DNA of 64,000 nt from Planktotalea arctica (GTDB taxonomy: Bacteria > Pseudomonadota > Alphaproteobacteria > Rhodobacterales > Rhodobacteraceae), in the NCBI RefSeq assembly GCF_002105285.1, contig NZ_MUHR01000011.1, positions 310,001 through 374,000 of the forward strand, read 5' to 3'. The notes beneath the pieces are model-generated. The model made no database searches, had not been told where the DNA came from, and saw only the letters and a list, made by a program, of their open reading frames with translations. Each line of letters opens with the position of its first letter. Positions within the stretch are counted from its first letter, which is position 1. Below, one piece after another: positions 28,762-36,733 of the stretch. A program made the translations under genes and the position numbers.

Positions 28762-29687
28762 CAGTGTGCCCCCTCATATGCTTCTTCCCCATCGCCAAGC
28801 GAATCCTTGTCGAGGTACTTGCCCTCGCTCTCGGGGCCTTCCTTCCACTCCAGATATGAGCGGTAGAAAAATGCGATCGCCTGCAAGAATACCATCGCCG
28901 TGAAGGTCACCAGCAAGACTTTGAACAGGAAATAGGCGGTAAAGCCGTTGGGCGAGAAACCGATGGTTTCTACGTTCCATTTCAGCAAACGCGCTTTGCG
29001 CTCCAAAAGCTCGAGACTGTCGGAGGCAGAGACCTTGGGCGTGACCAGATGGCGCCACATGAAGTACCAGCCATACATCCAGATCAACACGGCGGCGGGC
29101 ATCATGAAAATCATGGACCCGACCATGTCGATCACCCTTTTCGTACGGAACCGCACCGCAGAATACACGAGGTCCACGCGCACATGGCCGCCTTGCACAA
29201 AGGTGTAGGTCGCGCAAAGGCAAACGACCAAAGCGTTGTAAAGTTTGAGTTCTTCCGCGAACCACGAGATGTCAAACTGTAGCGGAATACCGAAACCGAT
29301 GGAAATGTCGGGGCGCGTAAAAATGCGCTGCATGAAGACGATCAAGATTTGCTGGAGCACCATGAGCAGACCAGCCCACGCGAAGAAGCGTCCAACGGTG
29401 TTGGCGAACCCCTCTAGGATGCGAACAGTTCCCCACATCACCGAATTGCGCCAAAGGCCGATGGCCGTCAAAACCAGAAACGCCGTAAACACGACGAAAA
29501 AGAATTCGACCGAGCCGCCATAGTAGATAAATTTCATCTTGGCAGAAGGATCGGACCAATCAAGCCAGGACGCCGGATGCGTCACAGCATAGCCGAAATT
29601 GTAAAATGCCATGCCAATGTTCTGAATAACCCAGAGCAAACCCGTGCCTATCGCGACAAGTGCTCCGCCAGATGCTTCATCCGCCAT
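28761..29687 (-). CDS. dctQ: TRAP transporter small permease (DctQ), long form
   Basis: 308 aa, longer than the ~170 aa of most DctQ proteins. Membrane segments at ~10-30, 60-80, 100-125, 155-175, 195-215 and 255-280; the DctQ core includes ELKLYNALVVCLCATYTFVQ and GGHVRVDLVYSAV. Partner of the long DctM. The C-terminal tail is acidic and Gly-rich. Separated from dctP by ~150 bp that contain a strong hairpin. Confidence 0.9.
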   Translation of the reverse strand: MADEASGGALVAIGTGLLWVIQNIGMAFYNFGYAVTHPASWLDWSDPSAKMKFIYYGGSVEFFFVVFTAFLVLTAIGLWRNSVMWGTVRILEGFANTVGRFFAWAGLLMVLQQILIVFMQRIFTRPDISIGFGIPLQFDISWFAEELKLYNALVVCLCATYTFVQGGHVRVDLVYSAVRFRTKRVIDMVGSMIFMMPAAVLIWMYGWYFMWRHLVTPKVSASDSLELLERKARLLKWNVETIGFSPNGFTAYFLFKVLLVTFTAMVFLQAIAFFYRSYLEWKEGPESEGKYLDKDSLGDGEEAYEGAH

Positions 29688-29788
29688 CTGTGTCCCCCAT
29701 TTTGATCCCAGTCTTGATCTCAGTTTCGAACCCTGTGTGCGGCTGCATTTTTGCTGCGCCTCGCTCTACAAGGGTCCGTTATTGGCAA

Positions 29789-29811
29789 GGCCCCTGCAAA
29801 CTGCAGAGGCC
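29789..29811 (-). other. Intercistronic hairpin between dctP and dctQ
   Basis: GGCCCCTGCA-AAC-TGCAGAGGCC forms a 10-bp stem with one mismatch and no U-run. Such structures after a binding-protein gene commonly protect its mRNA or cause partial termination, giving more DctP than permease. Confidence 0.6.
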
Positions 29812-29838
29812 CGTCCGTTTTTATCTGCCGCGAGGGGC

Positions 29839-30924
29839 TTAGTTACCCAGAACGCGGTTACGCTGTTGGACGTAGTAGCCGTCCGACTTGTCGATCCAGG
29901 CTGAAGACGCGGCAATGGAATCTTCGAAGCTCTTGCGCGTTTTCGCGAAGATTTCGTCGCCCATGTTCTCGTCCATGACTTCTCTGGAAGCCGCGCCGAA
30001 CGCATCCCAGACGTCGTCGGAGAATTGCAGAACCTTCACGCCTTGCGATTGCAGACGGGCAAGCGCCGCGCCATTGTTCGCCAGCGTCTCGGATAGCTGC
30101 AAATGCGTCGCCGCCATTGCCGCATTGGCGATAATCGCCTGATGCGCAGGAGCCAAATCGTTGTACACGTCGAGGTTCATCGCCGCCGTCAAGCCGGAGC
30201 CCGGCTCGTGGAAACCAGCCGCGTAGTAGACTTTCGCAACTTCCTGGAAGCCAGCGCGCTCGTCGGCCATCGGGCCAACCCACTCGAGACCGTCCAAAGC
30301 ACCAGAAGACAGCGCTTGGTAGAGTTCGCCGCCTGGAATGTTCTGGATCGATGCGCCCAACTTGCCGAGAACCTGACCGCCAAGGCCGGGCATACGGAAT
30401 TTCAGACCGTTGAAGTCTGCTGCCGATTTGATCTCGTTACGGAACCAACCGCCGGACTGCGAACCGGAATTACCAGCAAGGAAAGGCTTGAGGTTGAAAA
30501 TCTCGCCCAGCTCGGAGTGCAGCTCGTGGCCGCCGCCGTGGTGATACCAGTTGGTCAGTTCCTGTGCAGTCGCACCGAACGGAACCGCCGTGTAATAGGC
30601 GTAGGACGGGTGCTGGCCGATGAAATAGTAATCCGCCGAGTGATAGAGGTCTGCCTGACCGGAGGACACTGCGTCAAAGACTTCGAATGCGCCAACGAGC
30701 TCGCCAGGGGCTTTCTTGTCGATGGTCAGCTGACCGTCGGACATCGCGCCTACCATTTCCTGGAAATACGTTGCCGCATCATCCAGAACCGCGAAGCCGC
30801 GGGGCCAGGACTGTACCATTGTCAGAACGCGCTTGCCTTGTGCATAGACTGGTGCCGCAAGCGTTGCCGCTGCCGCTGCCGAACCGCCAAGTGCGGATGT
30901 TTTTAGAAAAGAACGACGATCCAT
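29839..30924 (-). CDS. dctP: TRAP substrate-binding protein (TakP-like)
   Basis: 361-aa periplasmic binding protein. The twin-arginine-type signal MDRRSFLKTSALGGSAAAA ends near AQG (~29). Segments SADYYFIGQHPSYAYYTAVP, WYHHGGGHELHSELG, GGWFRNEIKS and ALDGLEWVGPMADERAGF match the TakP group, which in Rhodobacter sphaeroides binds 2-oxo acids with Na+. The exact ligand is unproven. Strong ribosome site (GGGAGG). First gene of the dctP-Q-M operon, divergent from a sensor/regulator pair. Confidence 0.92.
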   Translation of the reverse strand: MDRRSFLKTSALGGSAAAAATLAAPVYAQGKRVLTMVQSWPRGFAVLDDAATYFQEMVGAMSDGQLTIDKKAPGELVGAFEVFDAVSSGQADLYHSADYYFIGQHPSYAYYTAVPFGATAQELTNWYHHGGGHELHSELGEIFNLKPFLAGNSGSQSGGWFRNEIKSAADFNGLKFRMPGLGGQVLGKLGASIQNIPGGELYQALSSGALDGLEWVGPMADERAGFQEVAKVYYAAGFHEPGSGLTAAMNLDVYNDLAPAHQAIIANAAMAATHLQLSETLANNGAALARLQSQGVKVLQFSDDVWDAFGAASREVMDENMGDEIFAKTRKSFEDSIAASSAWIDKSDGYYVQQRNRVLGN

Positions 30925-30997
30925 TTAGAATCCTCCCAATTGTGGTGATGCGCAAAAGGGCAAGATAGATCAGCCCTCCCAGCGCGGATCGTTTCAA

Positions 30998-31012
30998 GTA
31001 GGCGAACCCTAC
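30998..31012. promoter_or_regulatory. Inverted repeat GTAGG-N5-CCTAC
   Basis: Perfect 5-bp arms in the dctP / sensor-kinase divergent promoter region. Candidate second site for the neighbouring LuxR-type regulator. Confidence 0.4.
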
Positions 31013-31034
31013 GCAGGCGCGGCGCGCAGCGGAA

Positions 31035-31050
31035 TACCAAGTTTTTGGTA
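31035..31050. promoter_or_regulatory. Perfect palindrome TACCAA-GTTT-TTGGTA
   Basis: Six-base arms with a 4-base spacer, 111 bp upstream of the dctP start and 148 bp before the kinase. Size and symmetry fit a dimeric NarL/LuxR-type response regulator; assignment to the adjacent regulator is inferred. Confidence 0.5.
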
Positions 31051-31197
31051 GAGGCGCATAAATTCGCGCTTTTAGGCGCATTATTTGACAGATTCGCTGT
31101 GCCCTCATGCGCAGATGACCCGATTTCGCCGCTAAACCCGCAGGTGCAGTCGCGCAATTGCTTTGATTCGCCCTCGATTCGCCGCTAGCTGTGCACC

Positions 31198-32634
31198 ATG
31201 ATCGCACTGTCGCCCCCGTCTCTGAGCTACAAGCAAAAGCTGTTTCTGCTTGGAACCTTGCCCCTGATCTTCGCAGTGGCGGCGATTTCCCTTCTGGTGG
31301 CCTATCAATCGCGCCAATTGGCCGAACGCGAGATTGCCACGCTCGAGCAAACCCTGATCGAGGCCAAGAAGGATGAATTGCGCAATTACGTCACGCAGGC
31401 GCGCAACGGCTTCTACTTTATTTATGGCTCTGCACCGCCAGACGATGAAGTCGCCAAGCAGCAGGTGAAGCAAATCCTTTCGGCGATGATCTACGGCGAC
31501 GAGGGAAGCTTTTTCGTCTATCAGTATGACGGCACCAATCTGGTCAGCCCGCGCGACACGCGCCTGATCAACCGCAATTGGTCCGGGCTAAGCGACAGTG
31601 AAGGCACCCCCATAGTGGACGAGCTGATCGCCATCGCACGCTCGGGCGCGGGCTATCATTCGTATCTTTGGCCCAAGCCCTCCAGCGGAGAAGAGGCGCG
31701 GATGATCACCTTTGTGACCAGTTTTCCAAGCTGGCAATGGGCGGTCGGCACGGGCGTGTTTATTGATGACGTCATTGCCACTGTCGCCTCCAGCCGCGCG
31801 CAGGTCGAAGCGCGCACGCGTGCCACCTTCATCTATATCGGGGCGATCACGCTGGCGGCGCTTTTGGTGGTTTTCGGCTCGGGCCTGATGCTTAACGTGC
31901 GCGAGCGGCGTTTGGCCGATACCAAACTGAAAGCGCTGACGCAGCGCGTGTTCGACGCCCAAGAGGAAGAACGCGGGCGCGTCGCGCGCGAGCTTCACGA
32001 CGGTATCAGCCAGATCCTCGTGGGTATCCGCTATGCGCTGGACGTCACGCGCCGACAGCTTGGCAGCGAAAATCGCAAGCCCCCCGCGATGCTGGACAAA
32101 GGCATCGAAAGCCTGTCAGGCGCCATTCAGGAAGTGCGCCGCATCAGCCGTGATTTGCGCCCCGGCGTTCTGGATGATCTCGGGCTTGGTCCTGCGCTCA
32201 AAGCACTGAGCGAGGATTTCACCCAGCGCACAGGGATCGCGACCGAATTCGATACGGTGGTGTTTCGCAACCGCCTTGATGGGGATGCCAAGATCGCGCT
32301 CTACCGCGTCGCGCAGGAAGCACTAACCAATATCGAGCGGCACGCAGATGCCAGTGAAGTGCGCGTGCATATACGCGGTGATCGGCGCGGCGCGGTGCTC
32401 ACGATTTGCGACAACGGACGCGGCCTACCTGCGAAAGCGGCGCGCAGCGCGCCAAACGCCGGAATCGGCCTGCGCAACATGCAAGAACGCATGGAGCAAC
32501 TGGACGGTGCATTGTCCGTCACCTCAACGAAAAGCGGCACCACTATTGAAGCGCGCGTGCCGCTCAGCCATATGCTGGCGCCAGAAGCCGGCGCATCCCT
32601 GTCCGGCGTCGATCTGGAGGATGCAAGCCCATGA
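31198..32634 (+). CDS. Cache-domain sensor histidine kinase (NarL-type)
   Basis: 478 aa. Membrane segment ~15-37, periplasmic Cache domain (~38-205) with GSFFVYQYDGTNLVSPRDT and SWQWAVGTGVFIDDV, second membrane segment ~215-235, then HisKA_3 dimerisation domain with the phospho-His in EEERGRVARELHDGISQ (~262) and the HATPase_c domain (DNGRGL, GIGLRNMQERM). It likely senses a small organic acid outside the cytoplasm and controls the divergent TRAP operon. Its stop overlaps the next start (ATGA). Confidence 0.9.
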   Translation: MIALSPPSLSYKQKLFLLGTLPLIFAVAAISLLVAYQSRQLAEREIATLEQTLIEAKKDELRNYVTQARNGFYFIYGSAPPDDEVAKQQVKQILSAMIYGDEGSFFVYQYDGTNLVSPRDTRLINRNWSGLSDSEGTPIVDELIAIARSGAGYHSYLWPKPSSGEEARMITFVTSFPSWQWAVGTGVFIDDVIATVASSRAQVEARTRATFIYIGAITLAALLVVFGSGLMLNVRERRLADTKLKALTQRVFDAQEEERGRVARELHDGISQILVGIRYALDVTRRQLGSENRKPPAMLDKGIESLSGAIQEVRRISRDLRPGVLDDLGLGPALKALSEDFTQRTGIATEFDTVVFRNRLDGDAKIALYRVAQEALTNIERHADASEVRVHIRGDRRGAVLTICDNGRGLPAKAARSAPNAGIGLRNMQERMEQLDGALSVTSTKSGTTIEARVPLSHMLAPEAGASLSGVDLEDASP

Positions 32635-33284
32635 TCCGCAACAGCGCAATTCGTGTGGCCATCGTCGATGATCACCCCATGGTAACCGAAGGCATTCAGG
32701 CCATTCTGGAGAGCTATGACGACATCAACGTGGTCGCAACCTGCGCCTCGGGTGCAGACATACTTGCGCGCGCAGAGGCGCTGGCGCCTGATGTGATCCT
32801 GCTTGATCTGAACATGCCCGGCATGAACGGGCTCAGCGCAATGGAGCTACTGCTGGAGCAACGCCCGCAGACACGCATTCTAGTTCTGAGCATGCACGAC
32901 AGCCCTGAATATATCACCACCGCGCTCAGCTACGGCGCGATGGGCTATGTGCTCAAGGACGTGCCCACGGATGAAATCAAGACTGCGATCGACACGGTGA
33001 TGCGCGGACAACGCTACCTGTGCATCGGTGCCAAAGGTTCGCTCGTGCCTGACGAGGGCTGCGAAGCGCGCGAATCCCTGACCGGTCGCGAGCAGACGGT
33101 GCTGCTGCAACTGGCCAAGGGACGCTCCAACAAGGAAGTGGCCGCGGCCTTGGATATTTCCGTGCGCACGGTGGAAACCCACCGCAAGAACATCAAGCGC
33201 AAGCTGGGCATTTCCTCGACCGCAGGGCTGACACGCTACGCGATGGAGCACGGCGTGCTGCAAGGCACCGGCGCATTTCTATGA
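32631..33284 (+). CDS. LuxR/FixJ-family response regulator
   Basis: 217 aa. Receiver domain (1-120) with DDHPM, phospho-Asp in VILLDLNMPGMNG (~58) and conserved Lys in YVLKDVP; C-terminal LuxR-type HTH (~150-210) with LTGREQTVLLQLAKGRSNKE and ISVRTVETHRKNIKRKLG. Pairs with the upstream kinase (4-bp overlap) and probably binds the palindromes before dctP. Confidence 0.94.
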   Translation: MIRNSAIRVAIVDDHPMVTEGIQAILESYDDINVVATCASGADILARAEALAPDVILLDLNMPGMNGLSAMELLLEQRPQTRILVLSMHDSPEYITTALSYGAMGYVLKDVPTDEIKTAIDTVMRGQRYLCIGAKGSLVPDEGCEARESLTGREQTVLLQLAKGRSNKEVAAALDISVRTVETHRKNIKRKLGISSTAGLTRYAMEHGVLQGTGAFL

Positions 33285-33841
33285 GCGGACCTGTGAGCGG
33301 GCGCGTCATCTTGCTGAACAAGCCCTTCGGCGTGCTCTCGCAGTTTACCGACAAAGGCACGAGCGGCAGCGCGCGCGCCACGCTCTCGCAGTTTGTCGAT
33401 GTGCCGGGCGTCTACCCTGCGGGCCGCCTCGATCGCGACAGCGAAGGCTTGCTGGTTCTGACCGATGATGGGCGTTTACAAGCGCAGATTGCCGATCCTA
33501 AGTTCAAAAAACCCAAGACCTATCTGGTGCAGGTGGAACGCATTCCCGATGACGCCGCCCTGTCGGTGCTGCGCACCGGCGTCGATCTTAAAGATGGCAA
33601 AGCCCGCCCCGCCAAAGTGCGCCGCATCGAAGCGCCAAGCCTATGGGAGCGCGATCCGCCAGTCCGCTTTCGCAAATCCGTGCCCGACTGCTGGTTGGAG
33701 TTGACCATCACCGAGGGGCGCAACCGCCAAGTGCGCCGCATGACGGCAGCCATCGGCCATCCCACCCTGCGCCTCGTGCGCTGGTCCGTTGGAGAGTGGA
33801 GTCTCGATGGGATCGAAAGCGGGACATGGCGGGACGCTTGA
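33281..33841 (+). CDS. Large-subunit rRNA pseudouridine synthase (RluE-like)
   Basis: 186 aa, RsuA/RluE family. Catalytic motif PAGRLDRDSEGLLVLTDDG contains the essential Asp; also KPKTYLVQVE and ITEGRNRQVRRMTAAIGHPT. The protein begins directly with the catalytic domain and lacks the S4 domain of RsuA/RluB, as RluE does, whose target in E. coli is U2457 of 23S rRNA. Overlaps the regulator stop by 4 bp, so it is translated from the two-component transcript. Confidence 0.9.
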   Translation: MSGPVSGRVILLNKPFGVLSQFTDKGTSGSARATLSQFVDVPGVYPAGRLDRDSEGLLVLTDDGRLQAQIADPKFKKPKTYLVQVERIPDDAALSVLRTGVDLKDGKARPAKVRRIEAPSLWERDPPVRFRKSVPDCWLELTITEGRNRQVRRMTAAIGHPTLRLVRWSVGEWSLDGIESGTWRDA

Positions 33842-33886
33842 GAGGAGATATATTTCTGTGAAATATACCGCACTGCATTCTACTGA

Positions 33887-34501
33887 TCAAAGCTCGATCC
33901 GTACATCGTGCATCCAGAGCTTCGCAGGGCGCGAGAGCATGAAAATCACAACATCCGCCAGATCGCCGGGCTCTGTGAAAATATCATTCGGGACGTCTTC
34001 TCCCGCTTTGGCGAACATGCCGGTGTTCGTCCCGCTCTGATACAGCCCCGCCTGCGCGAGCACGCCAGATTTGGAAACTACGTTGACAATGGCAGCTTCT
34101 CCCTGCGCGCGCAGGCTCGGCAATAGCTTTTGCGTCAACTGCATCGCAGCGGTAAGATTGGTCTGCACTGTGCAGTGCAGCATTTCATCGCTGATGCTGT
34201 CAAGCGGACCGGCCTTGTGCCAGATGCCTGCATTGTTAATCAAGATATCCACGCCGCCCAGATCGGCGATGATCAGGGCCGCGGCGCTGGCGATGCCGGC
34301 ACTGTCCATGAAATCCACGCAGTAGCTGCGCGCGCTGGTCGCGCCAAGGCCCGACGCCTCCTCTGCCGCGGTGCCAAGGCGCGCTTTGTCGCGACCCAAA
34401 ATGGCCAAATGGCAGCCCTGCTCCGCCAGCTTGAGGCAAATGTGTCGCCCGATGCCATCACTACCGCCAGTGACGACGATCCGCTTGCCTTCAAGTTTCA
34501 C
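33887..34501 (-). CDS. Short-chain dehydrogenase, internally deleted
   Basis: 204 aa from GTG 34501 (GGGGA upstream), against ~240-250 for the family. NAD(P) site VTGGSDGIGRHI, DILINNAGIW and AIVNVVSKSGV are present, followed almost at once by YQSGTNTGMFAKAGED and a normal C-terminus. The segment that should hold YxxxK (about 35-40 residues after the catalytic Ser) is missing with the frame kept. Redox activity is therefore doubtful. Divergent from the ilv operon. Confidence 0.75.
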   Translation of the reverse strand: MKLEGKRIVVTGGSDGIGRHICLKLAEQGCHLAILGRDKARLGTAAEEASGLGATSARSYCVDFMDSAGIASAAALIIADLGGVDILINNAGIWHKAGPLDSISDEMLHCTVQTNLTAAMQLTQKLLPSLRAQGEAAIVNVVSKSGVLAQAGLYQSGTNTGMFAKAGEDVPNDIFTEPGDLADVVIFMLSRPAKLWMHDVRIEL

Positions 34502-34654
34502 AAGAGTCCCCAAGCCGCGTTGCCGCTTGGTAACATGCCCCGCTCAGGCGTGATAGCAGTGTATTTTCCGACTTATGTCGCAGCCCACGCCGCTTTGCGC
34601 AATAAATGGAAAGAAAAACCTGCCCCAACGGACATTTTTTCTGCATTGCCCCTG

Positions 34655-34683
34655 TTGACCCTCTGTTTCAAGCCACATAATGT
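34655..34683 (+). promoter_or_regulatory. ilv operon promoter
   Basis: TTGACC (34655-34660) and TAATGT (34678-34683) with 17-bp spacing. Transcription would start near 34690, just before the ribosome site of the ilv leader peptide. Confidence 0.6.
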
Positions 34684-34711
34684 CCCCGCACGCTAAGAGG
34701 AGCTCTCAACA

Positions 34712-34759
34712 ATGATCGACCTAGTCGTCATCGTGAATTTCAGGCGCATGGGCCGCTAG
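34712..34759 (+). CDS. ilv attenuator leader peptide
   Basis: 15-residue peptide MIDLVVIVNFRRMGR with a strong ribosome site (AAGAGGAG). Six of residues 2-8 are Ile, Leu or Val, the end products of the pathway encoded downstream. The ribosome should stall here when charged branched-chain tRNAs are scarce, which frees 34743-34751 to form the antiterminator. Too short for ordinary gene calling. Confidence 0.88.
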   Translation: MIDLVVIVNFRRMGR

Positions 34760-34786
34760 CGGCACCCGTGAGGGAAACCATGCGCC
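34743..34786 (+). promoter_or_regulatory. ilv antiterminator pairing
   Basis: GGCGCATGG (34743-34751) is perfectly complementary to CCATGCGCC (34778-34786). The second arm overlaps the 5' arm of the terminator, so the two structures exclude each other. A further hairpin GCCGCTAGCGGC lies inside (34752-34763), at the leader stop codon. Confidence 0.75.
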
Positions 34787-34813
34787 CCCGCCACTTGGAC
34801 GGGGGCTTTTTTT
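34784..34813 (+). terminator. ilv attenuator terminator
   Basis: GCCCCCG (34784-34790) pairs with CGGGGGC (34800-34806) around a 9-nt loop and is followed by seven T. It lies between the leader peptide and ilvB, the classic position for attenuation. Confidence 0.9.
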
Positions 34814-34859
34814 ATGCGACCAAAATGACAACGCCTTTTAGATAGATGGAGACAGGCGC

Positions 34860-36614
34860 ATGGCACAGAAAATGACCGGTGCGAAAATGGTGGTTCAAGC
34901 TCTGGCGGATCAGGGCGTCGACACAGTCTTCGGTTACCCCGGTGGCGCTGTTCTCCCCATTTACGATGAGATTTTCCAGCAAAACGGGATTCGTCACGTT
35001 CTGGCACGCCATGAGCAAGGCGCGGTGCATGCCGCCGAGGGCTATGCGCGCTCGTCGGGCAAGCCCGGCGTGTGTCTTGTGACCTCAGGCCCCGGCGCGA
35101 CCAACGCGGTGACGGGCCTCACAGACGCTTTGATGGATTCGATCCCGATCGTGGTTCTGACCGGTCAGGTGCCCACCTTCATGATCGGCTCCGACGCCTT
35201 TCAGGAAGCCGATACCGTTGGCATCACCCGCCCTTGCACCAAACATAACTGGCTGGTGAAAGAGACATCCAAGCTCTCTGGTACTATCCACGAGGCCTTT
35301 CACGTCGCGACCACAGGTCGCCCCGGTCCGGTTCTGGTAGATATCCCCAAGGACGTGCAATTCGCGACCGATTACTACACCCCGCCGGCCAAGGCCAATC
35401 TGGGCCACTATCAACCTCAAGTGAAGGGAGATCTGGAAACGATCACCGAACTGGTGGAGGCGATCGAGAAGGCAGAGCGCCCGATATTTTACACCGGCGG
35501 CGGCGTGATCAACTCCGGCCCTGCCGCGACCCAGCTTTTGCGCGAATTGGTCGAGGCAACAGGCTTTCCCATCACCTCCACGTTGATGGGCCTCGGCTGT
35601 TATCCTGCATCGGGCGACAAATGGCTCGGGATGCTGGGCATGCACGGGCTTTACGAGGCAAACATGTCGATGCACGGATGTGATCTCATGATCAATATCG
35701 GTGCGCGCTTTGACGATCGCATCACGGGCGTGCTCGACGCGTTCAGCCCCGGCAGCCGCAAGGCACATATCGATATCGATCCATCCTCGATCAACAAGGT
35801 GATCCGCGTGGATATGCCCATCGTCGGCGACGTGGGTCATGTCCTAGAAGACCTGCTGAAAGTCTGGAAAGCGCGCGGGCGCAAGACCAACTCAGGCGCG
35901 GTCCAGAAATGGTGGGGTCAGATCAATGAATGGCGCGCCGTTGATTGTCTGAAGTTCGAGCAAAAGGGCAAGGTGATCAAACCGCAATACGCCCTGTCAC
36001 GGCTTGAAGCGCTGACCAAGAAGCATGACCGCTACATTTGTACCGAAGTGGGTCAGCACCAGATGTGGGCGGCGCAATATCTGAACTTCGAGGACCCGAA
36101 CCGCTGGATGACCTCGGGCGGGCTTGGCACGATGGGCTATGGCTTCCCCGCCTCGATTGGTGTGCAAATGGCACATCCCGATGCGCTTGTGATCAACGTA
36201 GCCGGCGAAGCCAGCTGGCTGATGAACATGCAGGAAATGGGCACGGCAATGCAGTACCGCCTGCCTGTCAAACAGTTTATCCTGAACAATGAACGCCTTG
36301 GCATGGTGCGCCAGTGGCAGGAATTGCTGCACGGCGAGCGCTACTCCGAGAGCTGGTCTGAATCCCTGCCCGACTTCGTAAAGCTGGCGGAAGCCTTTGG
36401 TGCCAAGGGCATACTGTGCTCTGATCCTGACACGCTCGATGACGCGATCATGGAAATGATCACTCATGACGGACCGGTGATTTTCGACTGCTTGGTGACC
36501 AAGCACGAAAATTGCTTCCCGATGATCCCGTCGGGCAAGGCGCATAACCAGATGCTCATGGGCGAAGCCGACACGCAAGGCGCAATCGATGCCAAAGGCT
36601 CTGTGCTGGTTTAA
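34860..36614 (+). CDS. ilvB: Acetolactate synthase, large subunit
   Basis: 584-aa thiamine-diphosphate enzyme making acetolactate or acetohydroxybutyrate, the first common step of Val/Leu/Ile synthesis. The catalytic Glu is in VLARHEQGAVHAAEGYAR (~50); the FAD/central domain has MLGMHGLYEANMSM and RFDDRITGVLDAF; ThDP binding is shown by NVAGEASWLMNMQEMGTA, where the usual GD is GE. Controlled by the attenuator just upstream and followed by ilvN. Confidence 0.96.
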   Translation: MAQKMTGAKMVVQALADQGVDTVFGYPGGAVLPIYDEIFQQNGIRHVLARHEQGAVHAAEGYARSSGKPGVCLVTSGPGATNAVTGLTDALMDSIPIVVLTGQVPTFMIGSDAFQEADTVGITRPCTKHNWLVKETSKLSGTIHEAFHVATTGRPGPVLVDIPKDVQFATDYYTPPAKANLGHYQPQVKGDLETITELVEAIEKAERPIFYTGGGVINSGPAATQLLRELVEATGFPITSTLMGLGCYPASGDKWLGMLGMHGLYEANMSMHGCDLMINIGARFDDRITGVLDAFSPGSRKAHIDIDPSSINKVIRVDMPIVGDVGHVLEDLLKVWKARGRKTNSGAVQKWWGQINEWRAVDCLKFEQKGKVIKPQYALSRLEALTKKHDRYICTEVGQHQMWAAQYLNFEDPNRWMTSGGLGTMGYGFPASIGVQMAHPDALVINVAGEASWLMNMQEMGTAMQYRLPVKQFILNNERLGMVRQWQELLHGERYSESWSESLPDFVKLAEAFGAKGILCSDPDTLDDAIMEMITHDGPVIFDCLVTKHENCFPMIPSGKAHNQMLMGEADTQGAIDAKGSVLV

Positions 36615-36632
36615 AGCTAATTTGCTAGGCAA

Positions 36633-36693
36633 GCGGGGGCTGTCTGCCCCCGCTCCCGCACAGGTTTAACGCAGGGGGCTGTCTGCCCCCCGC
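36633..36693 (+). repeat. Twin GC-rich hairpins between ilvB and ilvN
   Basis: GCGGGGGC-TGTCT-GCCCCCGC (36633-36653) and GGGGGC-TGTCT-GCCCCC (36674-36690) share the same core and loop. Both are perfect stems. They may adjust ilvN expression or be part of a dispersed repeat family. Confidence 0.8.
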
Positions 36694-36733
36694 ACCCCCC
36701 GAAGGTATTTATAGACCAAAGAAGGACAAAGTG

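Noticed and set aside
26794-28866. Open frame of 690 codons opposite dctM
   Set aside because: Shadow of dctM in a GC-rich region, with low-complexity Arg/Asp/His content and no signals.
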